A stretch of 64,000 bases of DNA from Bacillota bacterium (GCA_023436225.1 JAEZKA010000033.1:62001-126000), one strand, 5' to 3'; shown: positions 16,698 through 26,456, numbered from the stretch's first letter. Made by a program: numbers and translations. Notes: generated by a model not told the origin, from the letters alone.

Positions 16698-17822
16698 ATG
16701 ATAATAAAAAATGCAATGGTTTATACCGAAGATGGATGCTTTACTAAAAAGGACATTGCCATAGAGGGTCAATATATATCAGGCAATGGCAGCAACCATG
16801 ATCAACAGGAGATCTATGATGCCGAGGGTCTCTATCTCATCCCCGGCCTGACCGATCTTCACTTCCATGGTTGTGTCGGCTATGACTTCTGTGACGGGAC
16901 CATAGAGGCCGTAAGAGCTATGGCTGAATATCAGGCTAGAAATGGTATCACCACCATCGCACCGGCTACTATGACTCTGGATGACGAAGCACTCACCAGA
17001 ATATTTGCGAACGCTTCCGAATATCAAAGCGAGAGCGGTGCCATTCTTGCAGGAATCAAGATGGAAGGGCCTTATCTGTCTCTTGCTAAGAAGGGTGCAC
17101 AGAACCCTAAATTTTTGAGGCGCCCGGATGTTGCACATTTTCGCAGGATGCAAGCTTTGTCCGGCGGCTTGATCAAGATCCTTGCCATCGCTCCGGAGGA
17201 GGAAGGCGCGCTGGAATGCATCGAGGAATTAAAGGATGAGGTTGTTATCTCTCTTGCACATACCACTGCGGACTATGATCTATCCCTGAAGGCTTTCGAA
17301 AAGGGTGCCTCCCATTTAACTCATCTCTATAATGCAATGCCTGCTTTCTCACATCGCAGCCCCGGAGTAATCGGTGCTGCCATGGATAGTGAGCATGTAC
17401 ATGTTGAACTAATCTGTGACGGCGTACATGTTGATCCCAGTGTCATTCGAGCTACCTTCAAGATGTTTGGTGAGGACAGAATCATCCTGATCAGTGACAG
17501 CATGATGGCTACCGGCCTAAAGGAAGGTCAGTATTCCCTTGGTGGTCAGGAGGTTACCGTAGTTGGTAACAAAGCAACGCTTGCCGATGGAACAATTGCC
17601 GGATCCGCCACTAATCTGATGCAGTGCATGAGAATAGCGGTAAGCTTCGGAATCCCTTTGACTACTGCCATCAAATGTGCTGCAGTGAATCCGGCTAAGG
17701 AAATCGGTATTTATGATAAGTACGGCAGTATTACTCCCGGTAAGTATGCCAACCTCGTATTGTTGGATCAGAAGCTCGAGATTGTGAAGGTAATTCTTAA
17801 GGGTGAGATGCTTGCTCGTTAA
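16698..17822 (+). CDS. nagA: N-acetylglucosamine-6-phosphate deacetylase NagA
   Basis: Removes acetate from GlcNAc-6-phosphate and feeds NagB. The 374-residue protein is an amidohydrolase barrel. Visible metal and substrate residues include the HxH of DLHFHGCVGYDF (about residue 53), the Glu of IKMEGPYLS, His in SLAHTTADYDL and in THLYNAMPAFSHR, and the catalytic Asp in ILISDSMMATG. It ends with TPGKYANLVLLD, usual for the family. It overlaps no neighbour but ends only 14 bases before the convergent cotH gene. Confidence 0.96.
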   Translation: MIIKNAMVYTEDGCFTKKDIAIEGQYISGNGSNHDQQEIYDAEGLYLIPGLTDLHFHGCVGYDFCDGTIEAVRAMAEYQARNGITTIAPATMTLDDEALTRIFANASEYQSESGAILAGIKMEGPYLSLAKKGAQNPKFLRRPDVAHFRRMQALSGGLIKILAIAPEEEGALECIEELKDEVVISLAHTTADYDLSLKAFEKGASHLTHLYNAMPAFSHRSPGVIGAAMDSEHVHVELICDGVHVDPSVIRATFKMFGEDRIILISDSMMATGLKEGQYSLGGQEVTVVGNKATLADGTIAGSATNLMQCMRIAVSFGIPLTTAIKCAAVNPAKEIGIYDKYGSITPGKYANLVLLDQKLEIVKVILKGEMLAR

Positions 17823-17858
17823 TAAATTGTAGTCTACTACTTTACCATACAATTTATT
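17823..17858. terminator. Hairpin at the nagA/CotH convergent end
   Basis: ATAAATTGTA and TACAATTTAT form a 10-base stem. It starts at the nagA stop and overlaps the last codons of the CotH gene. It is AT-rich and weak. Confidence 0.4.
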
Positions 17859-19804
17859 TCGACCAATCCATCCTTAACTTTGGAAGGTGTGATGATCAAT
17901 TCCTCATCTAGAACCTTCTCACCATTAACCAGCCAATAATCAAAGGTGGTACCTTCCGGAAGCGTAGCCGTTATGACGGTATCGTAATCCTCATAATAGC
18001 TGCCTGTAAAATATTCATTTGTAACAAAGGAATTCACCTTAATGGTTCCACCCTCTGCAGGGGAGGCCTTCAATTCATAGATCTTACCCAGACCAAAATA
18101 GCCTTGGTACTTGGTAAGGATATGGGAGGCTCTCTCCTTGGCGTAGGTTTTTAAAACCCCTAGCTGATAATTCAGTTGACCAGGCTGTACCCAATCATCC
18201 AAGAGATATTTATTATAGGTATGATTCAGTTCATTCATTCGCATCCCATTCATCTCATCCAGTATCTTATTCAGATTCTTTGGTGCAAACGCTCCATTGA
18301 TAAGATCTACTGTCTGTTTGATAAAGACCTCCCTGCAATCCTCACGCTGCATCAAACAACCGAATAAAGGACAGGTCGTCCTGGTTTCACCACTTTGTCC
18401 GATGAAATTTTCAATATTATCAACCAAAGCCCCAGTACCATAAATTCCTGTACTAAAGTCCAAATCATGCAACAGATAGCGCCACTTTCCATCAAAAGGT
18501 GCTTCGCGATATTCTTCTCCTTCAGCAGCATAATAACGGTAGGTCTTGTAATTATTGTGAGGCCAATCCTCATTACCGATATAAATCTGCAAGGCATAGT
18601 AGCTAAGATAATTCTCAACATCCATCAGCTTACTTAATTCCTGATAATTCTCTTCAACGGTCAAATCCATCTTAGAATAGGTATCATACATCTGGCTATA
18701 ATCGGTTACAAAGGCTTTATTTTCACCATCTTCATCGGTTTCCTTAAAGGTCTCTCCACCCTCTAAAATTTCAAAGCTGCCCTGGTATTCACCGTAATGA
18801 TCCTCAAAATACTCATCGCAGTATACCTCGTGGAGCCAGAAGAAGCCCCTGTAATCCCCATTAACATACATCGCTGCCGGACGAACCGCCACATAATCCC
18901 GATAGCCTGCCTGTGCCGCCAGTGTCTGGAATAGCTCGTCGCGAATAAAGGCAAAGCCGTTATCGTTACCGCAATTTCGAAGCACTAACTGCTTGAAGGC
19001 ATCGATAACCGTTCCATCCTTACCGGTTCTCTCCGGGAAGAACTCATAGCGGAATTTATTATTCTCCTCATCATATTCTTTTCTTGCATACAACTTGATT
19101 GATTTTTGAAGCCTCGCCCGAGACCAGCCGCCATAGGTTCGGATACCGGCCTTCTGACTAAGCACCGGTGTCCCATCCGGCTCAATTACCTCCAGATATA
19201 CCTCCCGTTCGCTGTCCTTCCCGCGCATATTGAAGTTAGCAGGGTCATTGGGCTCTATTAAATCGTCAGGATTTTCCTTAATCCAATCGGACCTTAGCTT
19301 TCCTTCCACAAAGATACCATACTCGCTGTCATAGAGATTATATGGATCTGTTGTTACGGAAAACACCAGAGTATCATATCTCTTATCGATATTCTTACCC
19401 ACAAAATAGGTGTGTATGATGGTCTCTGATTCGGTTCCGTCTTCAAAATAAGCCTTAGCCTTCACGGTAGTCACTTTAAAATCTTCCGTTGCCTCAAGAC
19501 GAATTGATTTTTTATATTTTTCTGTTTCCTTATCCGGATCCGCTCCGTCCAAGGTGTAATATATCTCACATGGTTTGCTGCTATCAATTTTAAGCTCTAG
19601 ATCCTCACCGTAAAGGTATCCCGTCTCCGAGAATGTAATTCCATAATCACCGAGCTTTTCCAGAGCTGCAGCCTTTCCTGTTTCCTCCGTTATCTCCTGT
19701 GAATCCACCTTCTCTTCTTCGATTGTCTTTGAGCCTTTACAGCCGATTAGTACGAATGCCCCTATTAGTATAAACAAGAGTAAAATCTTCTTTGCCACCT
19801 TCAT
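17837..19804 (-). CDS. CotH-kinase-domain lipoprotein with chitobiase-type C-terminal-like domain
   Basis: The 655-residue lipoprotein has a lipobox LIGC with Cys22. Residues 55-135 (SSKPCEIYYTLDGADPDKETEKY) resemble the CHB_HEX_C domain found at the end of chitobiases. Residues about 140-560 form a CotH kinase domain: AGIRTYGGWSR, FIRDELFQTLA, NEDWPHNN (411-418) and the metal site HDLDFSTG (446-453). CotH proteins are atypical kinases of spore coats and, in non-spore contexts, are extracellular. The last 80 residues form a beta-rich domain (GGTIKVNSFVTNEYFTG). The spore-coat role is not shown here; surface phosphorylation of proteins or glycans is possible. Confidence 0.88.
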   Translation of the reverse strand: MKVAKKILLLFILIGAFVLIGCKGSKTIEEEKVDSQEITEETGKAAALEKLGDYGITFSETGYLYGEDLELKIDSSKPCEIYYTLDGADPDKETEKYKKSIRLEATEDFKVTTVKAKAYFEDGTESETIIHTYFVGKNIDKRYDTLVFSVTTDPYNLYDSEYGIFVEGKLRSDWIKENPDDLIEPNDPANFNMRGKDSEREVYLEVIEPDGTPVLSQKAGIRTYGGWSRARLQKSIKLYARKEYDEENNKFRYEFFPERTGKDGTVIDAFKQLVLRNCGNDNGFAFIRDELFQTLAAQAGYRDYVAVRPAAMYVNGDYRGFFWLHEVYCDEYFEDHYGEYQGSFEILEGGETFKETDEDGENKAFVTDYSQMYDTYSKMDLTVEENYQELSKLMDVENYLSYYALQIYIGNEDWPHNNYKTYRYYAAEGEEYREAPFDGKWRYLLHDLDFSTGIYGTGALVDNIENFIGQSGETRTTCPLFGCLMQREDCREVFIKQTVDLINGAFAPKNLNKILDEMNGMRMNELNHTYNKYLLDDWVQPGQLNYQLGVLKTYAKERASHILTKYQGYFGLGKIYELKASPAEGGTIKVNSFVTNEYFTGSYYEDYDTVITATLPEGTTFDYWLVNGEKVLDEELIITPSKVKDGLVEINCMVK

Positions 19805-20132
19805 ATTCTGCTCCCCTCACTATCTCTTAATGATGTTAGCTCCTACCCAACAAGTTTATTAGCTTCATCATAGCATGAATGTATAAAAAAGCAATTGGAT
19901 CTTACAATATTTTCTTATCGATTATTGCTAAAATTGAAATCTGCTTTAGGAAGGTAGATATTGTACTGGAGCAGAGCTTTATCAGGCAAGTTATCCACAG
20001 TAACTACTTCTACAATCCTTTTTGTCCCCATAATCCTCTATGAGCAGTGGGTTAACAATGATATCTAGGTGTTTCAGATAAAATCCAAGGTGGTTATAAC
20101 AGACATACCAATCCTCTCGGCCAGATTAAAAA
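19805..20132. other. Intergenic region without recognisable gene
   Basis: AT-rich sequence containing only short frames without ribosome sites. It should hold the CotH promoter; I could not pick a convincing one. Confidence 0.5.
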
Positions 20133-20167
20133 GAATCCGCATTGCCAGTAATTTGACATGCGGATTC
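20133..20167 (-). terminator. Terminator of the serine hydrolase gene
   Basis: GAATCCGCAT/ATGCGGATTC, a perfect 10-base stem, is followed on the minus strand by TTTTTAATC. Confidence 0.8.
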
Positions 20168-20249
20168 CTTTTCTATCCAATCTGCCTTATAGTGTCATTC
20201 TCGGCACAGACTTTCATCTTGAGCAGGCATATAAAATCAGTATGATAGG

Positions 20250-22307
20250 TTACTGATAGCTTACAGAGAATTTCGCACCGGTCTTGCCTGCAAATACAAT
20301 GAAACCACCCTCAGGTAAGGTCAGCGTGTTTTTATCCTCGGTAAGAGAGTAATAGGTACACTTAAAATTCTTATCATAAACCGTTACGGAAGAATTCTTC
20401 GGGAGCGTGAGCTTTAGTTTCTTCCCCTCTGACTTAGATCCAATCTTATACCACTGGGCATAGCCTTCCTTTCCGATTGTAACCTTGAAATTCTTCGCTG
20501 ACATGGTCGTCACACCGTCTTCACAGATGAATAAAAAGCCTCCCGCCTTCAGATATTCAACCTTTGACTTCATATAAAAGCTTAGATCTATCAAATCTCT
20601 TCCGTATAAACCGGGAATTTGAAATAGCATCTTTGCATTATTTTCGTCAATTATTTTTGCGTTTGCGTAGTATCCTTCCAATCCCTGTGTCAATTGAACT
20701 TTAGTTATGTCTGCGGATAGCGGGTAAAATATTGAACTATATTTTTCATTCAACAATAAATAACATTTTCCTTCTCTAGCATCCCAGGCTGCCTTTACCT
20801 TCTTTGATAATGGATTTGCGGCTACCTTTTGGCCCTGATATCCGGAGTCAGCTAACTGTCCCAAATATGGCAGAGTACCATAGATTTCATAATATAGATA
20901 AGTATTGTTGTTCTGATCAATAAAATCGATAAAGGCGCTGCCATCCTGAGAATAGAACTTACCATCTCCTATATAGATAAATTTCTGAGGAGTTTCCCCA
21001 CTATATAAACTTAATACTCCTGCATCACTGATCTCAGCCTTCACTACTCCGCCAAGCAGTACATAATAGCCTTCATTCTCCTGTTCGCTTTTTGGCATTT
21101 CAGTCTTTACCGGAGCGGTAAAGGTCTTATCTGCTTTAATTTCCTTAATCACTCCCTTTGCCAACAGAGCGTTCAGAAGTACATTCTGAGCAAATGCCTG
21201 ACCATATCGGCTGCTACCACCGCTGAAAAGGACAGCTAATGCCATTCCCTGATCCGGCAATACCACAAGACTTCCATGATAAAGCGAGGTATCTCCACCC
21301 TTTACTAATGCCTTGATTCCATATTCACTGAAGGGATATGTATCTACACTGTCCCAACCTAGACCGTAAGATAACAACGAATTCGATTCTGGATACCAGA
21401 AACCATTCTTATACTCACTCTGAGCCATCGCTTCGGCTGAGGCATCCGTAAGGATGGTATCCTCCCCTTTATAGAAGAAACCACTGGCAAAACGGCAAAG
21501 CTCCTCCGCGGTGGAATAGATTCCTCCGGTTCCAATTACATTCACATTCTCTACAGGTGTAGCTTTGTTTGGATCCAACAGATAGGTCTTAACCAATTGT
21601 TCCCGGTCGAATTCATCGAGGGGTGTCTTCGTCCTCGTAAGCTTTAGTGGTTCTGAAATATACTGATCCATATATTCACTGAAGCTTAACCCACTTACCT
21701 CCTCAACCAACAGCTGAGCCAGACTGAAGCCATCGTTACAATAAACACTGAAGGCACCTGGATCAGCCTTTAATCTCTGTTCCTTCAAGATACCCAGTAA
21801 ATCATCCATACATGAGGTATCATTGTCATCAAATAACTCTGCATTTCTTAAGGTGCCTCCCATTATTCCAGAAGAATGGTTAAGAAGCATTCTTACTGTG
21901 ATATCCTTGTAGCGGCTATCAGCCATCTTAAATTTAGTCAGGTACTTTACGACAGGGGTATTTAACTCCACCTTCCCCTCCTCGACCAGCTGCATCACCG
22001 CAGCCGTTACGAACATCTTACTGATGGAGCCAATTCCATACATATGCTCCTTCGTCAGTTCTGTATTGCCGCCTTTCTCATAGGAACCGGATTGACCGGA
22101 TAGAACAATCTCATCTCCGTCTATTAATGCATATTGTACACTGGTTGCACCATATACAGCAGTCAAAATATCTGCTGTTGCCTGAGCCTGCTTCGCCACC
22201 TCGTCATAGGTAGAGGCTGCACTTACCAGCCTGGGATTAGCAGGTATTGATATCAATACTACTGCCAAAAGTATTGATATACTATTTTTCATCCATTTTT
22301 TAAACAT
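20250..22307 (-). CDS. Secreted beta-lactamase-family serine hydrolase with C-terminal beta domain
   Basis: The 685-residue protein has a signal peptide (cleavage near SAAS, residue 31-33) and a class C beta-lactamase/DD-peptidase-like domain to about residue 390. The catalytic motifs are SISK (Ser94, Lys97), YCN (189-191) and the GGDTSLYHGSL region in place of KTG. The remaining 290 residues look beta-rich and lack a recognised motif. Members act as D-amino peptidases, esterases or cell-wall enzymes rather than true beta-lactamases. GGAGGG precedes the ATG; the gene is divergent from the PadR operon and has its own terminator. Confidence 0.88.
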   Translation of the reverse strand: MFKKWMKNSISILLAVVLISIPANPRLVSAASTYDEVAKQAQATADILTAVYGATSVQYALIDGDEIVLSGQSGSYEKGGNTELTKEHMYGIGSISKMFVTAAVMQLVEEGKVELNTPVVKYLTKFKMADSRYKDITVRMLLNHSSGIMGGTLRNAELFDDNDTSCMDDLLGILKEQRLKADPGAFSVYCNDGFSLAQLLVEEVSGLSFSEYMDQYISEPLKLTRTKTPLDEFDREQLVKTYLLDPNKATPVENVNVIGTGGIYSTAEELCRFASGFFYKGEDTILTDASAEAMAQSEYKNGFWYPESNSLLSYGLGWDSVDTYPFSEYGIKALVKGGDTSLYHGSLVVLPDQGMALAVLFSGGSSRYGQAFAQNVLLNALLAKGVIKEIKADKTFTAPVKTEMPKSEQENEGYYVLLGGVVKAEISDAGVLSLYSGETPQKFIYIGDGKFYSQDGSAFIDFIDQNNNTYLYYEIYGTLPYLGQLADSGYQGQKVAANPLSKKVKAAWDAREGKCYLLLNEKYSSIFYPLSADITKVQLTQGLEGYYANAKIIDENNAKMLFQIPGLYGRDLIDLSFYMKSKVEYLKAGGFLFICEDGVTTMSAKNFKVTIGKEGYAQWYKIGSKSEGKKLKLTLPKNSSVTVYDKNFKCTYYSLTEDKNTLTLPEGGFIVFAGKTGAKFSVSYQ

Positions 22308-22509
22308 AATAACCCTCCATTATTTATTTCCTATGGTAGTAATTATCTCTTCCCGATTTAATGCTTCCATAAGTTCAGACGAATTATAGCACTATCAAAT
22401 GGTAGATACAACCAATTTAATCCTTTTTTAATCATTAATTGTAAAAATACTAAGAGTATGATTATGGAAATTAATACGTACTCTTATATATATTATTTCA
22501 AAATATACC

Positions 22510-22538
22510 TTGACAGGCGAAGTATCTACGAATATAAT
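22510..22538 (+). promoter_or_regulatory. Promoter of the PadR operon
   Basis: TTGACA (22510-22515) and TATAAT (22533-22538) with a 17-base spacer form a consensus sigma-A promoter. AGTAT (22521-22525) and ATACT (22540-22544) flank the -10 as an inverted repeat and may be a PadR half-site pair. Confidence 0.8.
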
Positions 22539-22565
22539 AATACTCAACAAAAGGAGGATTTTACC

Positions 22566-22889
22566 ATGTCAATTACATCGGACGTGATACGTGGCCATAC
22601 CGAACCAATTATCCTGGCTCACCTGATTGAGGGGGACAGCTACGGTTATCAGATTAATAAAGAAATCATGGAGAAAACCAATAACTTATATGAGTTAAAG
22701 GAGGCCACCTTGTATTCCGCTTTCCGCCGTCTGGAGGAAGCCGGGATGATTATTTCCTACTGGGGGGACGAAAATGTCGGTGCACGGCGTAGATACTATG
22801 CAATCACAGACAAAGGACGTGATGGTTATCTGCAGTACAAGAAGGACTGGGAAAACGCAAAGAATATAATTGATCGTTTATTAAAGTAA
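22566..22889 (+). CDS. PadR-family transcriptional regulator
   Basis: The 107-residue protein is a compact PadR repressor: a winged helix (PIILAHLIEGDSYGYQINKEIMEKTNNLYELKEATLYSAFRRLEEAG, residues about 14-60), wing SYWGDENVGARRRYYAITDKG, then a short dimerisation helix. The ATG at 22566 has AAGGAGG 8 bases upstream. It leads an operon with an HAAS-domain membrane protein and a DUF4097 protein. PadR proteins in this arrangement usually repress their own operon and respond to membrane or cell-wall stress; here that is inference. Confidence 0.93.
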   Translation: MSITSDVIRGHTEPIILAHLIEGDSYGYQINKEIMEKTNNLYELKEATLYSAFRRLEEAGMIISYWGDENVGARRRYYAITDKGRDGYLQYKKDWENAKNIIDRLLK

Positions 22890-22905
22890 ATGGAGGGGTC
22901 ATCAA

Positions 22906-23580
22906 ATGAATGAAAGAATGAGAAATCACATTGAGAAGCTTTTCGAAGAAGCTCCAAAGACACGAAAAGCATTTGAACTAAGGGAAGAGTTATTAGTCAA
23001 TTCCGAGGAACGTTATCAGGACCTCCTGGCAACCGGAGTCTCTTCCGACGATGCCTTTAAGAATGTTGTTAGTTCCATCGGCAATGTTAATGAGCTATTC
23101 CAGGGGTTGGAGGAACCAAAGGCAGAGGATAAAGCAGAGCTCGAGGCTAAAATCCAAAAAATCGCTATCATACGAACGGTAGCGGTTGGATTATACATCT
23201 TCAGTGTTTTCGTGTTTCTGGTCTGCGCCATGTTCGATATGTATTCAAGGCTTGATCTTGCCCTAATTGGCCTGGCAACCATGGTATTTATTGCAATAAT
23301 ACCAACCTGTATGTTAGTTTATGCAGCTAATATTTATCCAAGATACCGTAGAACCGAAGATACGATTGTAGAGGATTTTAAGGAATGGAAAAGTGAGACA
23401 AAAAAAGCAAAATCCGTGAAGGGTGCGGTAACCTGTATTGTATGGACAGCTACCTTATTGCTCTATTTTGTAGTAAGCTTTGCAACCTTTGCTTGGTATG
23501 TTACCTGGGTTATTTTCATAGCAGCCGCTTGTATTCAAGCAATTGTTGAACTGATATTCCGTTTGAAGGAGATGAGATAA
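22906..23580 (+). CDS. HAAS-domain (DUF1700-like) membrane protein
   Basis: The 224-residue protein begins with a helical HAAS domain (residues 1-75, ELREELLVNSEERYQDLLATGVSSDDAFKNVVSSIGNVNELF), the companion domain of PadR-associated membrane proteins. Then come two helices (about 85-145) and two more (about 175-220), four in total. It lies between PadR and DUF4097, and its stop codon overlaps the next start (TAATG). Such proteins are thought to sense or transmit membrane state to the PadR regulator. Confidence 0.85.
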   Translation: MNERMRNHIEKLFEEAPKTRKAFELREELLVNSEERYQDLLATGVSSDDAFKNVVSSIGNVNELFQGLEEPKAEDKAELEAKIQKIAIIRTVAVGLYIFSVFVFLVCAMFDMYSRLDLALIGLATMVFIAIIPTCMLVYAANIYPRYRRTEDTIVEDFKEWKSETKKAKSVKGAVTCIVWTATLLLYFVVSFATFAWYVTWVIFIAAACIQAIVELIFRLKEMR

Positions 23581-24719
23581 TGAGAAGATTTGTAATATCT
23601 ATGATTGCGGTATTTGGCGTGATTGCACTTGGGTTAATAATTCTTATGGTGTCAGTAATCAACTCAGGGGGATTATCCATCTCATCCTCCTATTCGACCC
23701 CAGATGTGAATTTAGTTAGTACCCGTAGTTTCAATATGGATGGTATTGAAGTATTAAGCCTTGACTATTCCAGTGATGATATCATATTCTATGAGAGCGA
23801 TACTACGGAGCTGGTTCTGAAGGAATATATGAACATTACTCCGAATGAAAAAGAATTGTCCCAGATCAAGCAAAGCGGTTCTAAGCTTCGATTGCAGGGT
23901 GGGGACAGAATGCAACAAAACTGGATCTTTCGCAATTATAGAGGCTATGTCGAAGTGTATCTTCCAGCAGGTTATCCGGGAAGCATATCCTCATCTACCT
24001 CAAGCGGAAATATAGAAACAGCTATTGTTCTTAACTTATCCGAATTCACAGCCACCAGCTCCAGCGGTGATATTTCTTTTAATGAGGTTTATGCTCCCCA
24101 GATCAGCGCTGCAACCACCAGTGGTAATATCATGTTCGATAAAGCAGAGGGTAAACGTAGCTTCACCTCCAGCAGCGGTAATATTAACATACAGGCTGGC
24201 AATGGAGATACCAAGGTCTCCAGCACCTCAGGTAATATTACAATTAAGGATAATACCGGTGAACTAAATGCTGAGGCTTCCAGTGGCAACATAACCATTG
24301 AAGCCGCCGTCGGTGTCAAGGAAGTAGAAACCACCTCCGGAGTAGTCAAGCTATCTGAGTGTATTGGTTATCTGAAGGCAGCTTCTTCCAGCGGTGATAT
24401 CATCATCTCCGATCTTGGCAGTGCGGGTACCTTCGAAACCACCTCCGGTAATATTAAAGTATCCTTTACAGAGGAGTTAGTAAAGAACAGAGATGATATC
24501 GAGGCAACCTCCTCTAGTGGTGAAGTGAAGCTGAAGCTTCCCTCCAGCTTGAACTTTGATTTTGAAGCCAAGACTTCCAGTGGAGATATCGATACCTTTT
24601 TCGATGACAGCCTAAGTTATAAGCAGGATGGTGATTATGCAAGCGGGACAGTTGGAGCTGATCCGGATTTCCAGATGAAGCTTGTAACTACCAGTGGAAA
24701 TATAACGGTTGAGGATTAA
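23580..24719 (+). CDS. DUF4097-type beta-helix surface protein
   Basis: The 379-residue protein has an N-terminal membrane anchor (residues 5-27) and a long region of repeated units built on (T/S)SSGNI or ASSSGDI, about every 20 residues from residue 135 to the end. This is the pattern of the putative adhesin family DUF4097, expected to fold as a right-handed beta-helix or beta-roll facing outward. It is translationally coupled to the HAAS gene. Its job is unknown; the operon type is widespread in Firmicutes. Confidence 0.85.
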   Translation: MRRFVISMIAVFGVIALGLIILMVSVINSGGLSISSSYSTPDVNLVSTRSFNMDGIEVLSLDYSSDDIIFYESDTTELVLKEYMNITPNEKELSQIKQSGSKLRLQGGDRMQQNWIFRNYRGYVEVYLPAGYPGSISSSTSSGNIETAIVLNLSEFTATSSSGDISFNEVYAPQISAATTSGNIMFDKAEGKRSFTSSSGNINIQAGNGDTKVSSTSGNITIKDNTGELNAEASSGNITIEAAVGVKEVETTSGVVKLSECIGYLKAASSSGDIIISDLGSAGTFETTSGNIKVSFTEELVKNRDDIEATSSSGEVKLKLPSSLNFDFEAKTSSGDIDTFFDDSLSYKQDGDYASGTVGADPDFQMKLVTTSGNITVED

Positions 24720-24760
24720 TCCGGCTGCGGATATAATTACACTTTCATCATACCTAAATA

Positions 24761-24798
24761 AGTGCTTCTATGAGCTACAAACAACTCTTAGAAGCACT
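24761..24798 (+). terminator. Terminator of the PadR operon
   Basis: AGTGCTTCTA/TAGAAGCACT, a perfect 10-base stem, is followed by CTTCTTCTATT on the plus strand, 41 bases after the DUF4097 stop. Confidence 0.7.
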
Positions 24799-24874
24799 CT
24801 TCTTCTATTACTTACATTTCTTTTCTATCAGTCCTATCCTACTAATATCTCAATTCCCTCTGATTACAATATGA

Positions 24875-25111
24875 CTACATTCCCTTCGTAAGCTCTGCAA
24901 GCTCGGTAAACATCTCTTTATCTGAAGCGGTTATTCTGACATTGGTACTAATATTCTTTCCATCAGGAGTAGTCACTGTAATCTCGATCACTGTACCCTC
25001 ATTAATACCATTACTCTGTACTGCATTCATAAATTGCGGGAATTTAGGATGATTCTCTACGAATCGCTCCCACAAGCTTTTCATCTTAAATAATTTAGCT
25101 GGGTTAATCAT
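24875..25111 (-). CDS. Small conserved-looking protein of unknown function
   Basis: A 78-residue soluble protein: a helical first half (INPAKLFKMKSLWERFVENHPKFPQFMNAV) and a beta-strand second half (TVIEITVTTPDGKNISTNVRITASDKEMFTEL). The start is the ATG at 25111, with GGAGG 7 bases upstream; another ATG two codons earlier is too close to that site. I do not recognise a named family, but the fold pattern and ribosome site make it convincing as a gene. Confidence 0.75.
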   Translation of the reverse strand: MINPAKLFKMKSLWERFVENHPKFPQFMNAVQSNGINEGTVIEITVTTPDGKNISTNVRITASDKEMFTELAELTKGM

Positions 25112-25439
25112 ATGCATTCCTCCAAATCAATTAACTTATCAGTTTCTAAATAAAATATCAACAGCATTAGCTTAGCTTAATTTAAAGAATTTGGTAGCAT
25201 TCTTTTCCAATCCAAGCTTCCTATTCTACCTCAATAAGATGGTTTCCACATAATCACATCTTATTCATTATTATACTACATGGCTTACGTAAAGAAAACC
25301 ATCAACGAAAACAAGTATTGATAAATCCCAAGCAGTGGAATAATAGATCACTATGAATTGTTTTGAGGATCATTTAACATAGTCTCATCTATAACATAGA
25401 ATAATATTAAGCTATGAATTTAACGAAAGGAATTATATT
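25112..25439. other. Divergent promoter region
   Basis: No gene. A plausible plus-strand promoter for the DUF2935 gene is TTGATA-17-TAATAG near 25318-25346. Confidence 0.35.
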
Positions 25440-26360
25440 ATGTTATCGGTAAGAGACTTTGTAAGTCAATCACTCGAGATACACCTTTTCTTCGGCAGAA
25501 TAATGAAGGAGCATTCCTTCTTTCTAGAAGTAGGCTTCACACCAAGAGACTCCAAATATACAGAACAAGCCGATCAATTCCGTATGGAATTCGATAAGCT
25601 CTTAAGTGATGTTGTTGCTCTATCAGGCGGTGTCGTTCACCCTGATGTTCTCCGATCCGGAGAAGTAATTACCCAATACACACTGAATGCTGAGACAGCC
25701 TCATCCTTCTATACCGGAGTCGACATTGCTACAGAAATCACACGTGCGGAGGCCGGACTGATGGGTGGAAGAACACAACCCATAACCCCTATGCTAGAGG
25801 AAAGAGTATATTGTATTAACGAAAGGGCCCTTGATTTGGTCTCAAAGATCATTCAGTTTCAATCCAATATATTAGCAAGTGTTTTGGCCTGCAAGATGTT
25901 CACAGTGAATTATCCGCTGCTGCTGGATCATATTACACGTGAAGCTAAGCTTTATCATATGATGGTTCAGCGTCTCCAAAGTAGAGAGACCATTAATATC
26001 CGGAGAGAAATTATGGATCAGGAGCTTTTCTGGAATAGAATTATGGCAGAGCACTCCAAATTCATCCGCGGTCTTCTCGATCCGGATGAGGAGGAATTAA
26101 TCGTAACAGCTAATAATTTTGCGAAGGAATTCGACCACTTAGTCGAGGAATCCAAGGAAGCGATGGACCGTGCAATTCCAATTCAAAGAGTGACTGAGAA
26201 TAGCCTTGCTGCAACCAGAGAGATTCGAGAATTCAAGACCCAGGCAACCCAGGGCTTAATTGAATGTAAGATAAAATCCATAATTATCCCGCTGCTTGGA
26301 GATCATACTCTACGTGAAGCAAATCACTTCTTCCGGCTTCTTAAAATGTTTGAGCATTAA
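25440..26360 (+). CDS. DUF2935 helical-bundle protein
   Basis: The 306-residue, all-helical protein is a duplication: FFGRIMKEHSFFLE near residue 17 and LFWNRIMAEHSKFIRGLL near residue 198 are the same element, each with an Arg-Ile-Met-x-Glu-His core. Further Glu/His motifs (LLDHITREAKLYHMM and LLGDHTLREANHFFRLL) match between halves. The Glu and His spacing suggests a ferritin-like or hemerythrin-like metal site. The family is common in spore-forming Firmicutes with no assigned function. AAGGAATT precedes the ATG. Confidence 0.85.
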   Translation: MLSVRDFVSQSLEIHLFFGRIMKEHSFFLEVGFTPRDSKYTEQADQFRMEFDKLLSDVVALSGGVVHPDVLRSGEVITQYTLNAETASSFYTGVDIATEITRAEAGLMGGRTQPITPMLEERVYCINERALDLVSKIIQFQSNILASVLACKMFTVNYPLLLDHITREAKLYHMMVQRLQSRETINIRREIMDQELFWNRIMAEHSKFIRGLLDPDEEELIVTANNFAKEFDHLVEESKEAMDRAIPIQRVTENSLAATREIREFKTQATQGLIECKIKSIIIPLLGDHTLREANHFFRLLKMFEH

Positions 26361-26399
26361 TGGTGGTACCGATATGAATTCGCCTTCGATGAATTGATA

Positions 26400-26447
26400 A
26401 AAGGGCTGCTGCATAATACAATGTTAGTTGATATGCAACAGCCTTTA
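26400..26447. terminator. Bidirectional terminator
   Basis: AAAGGGCTGCTGCAT pairs imperfectly with ATGCAACAGCCTTT between the convergent DUF2935 and DUF3021 genes. Confidence 0.65.
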
Positions 26448-26456
26448 TGATAATAT

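Noticed and set aside
24089..24349. Minus-strand frame within the DUF4097 gene
   Set aside because: Arises from the repeated Ser/Gly codons of the real gene.
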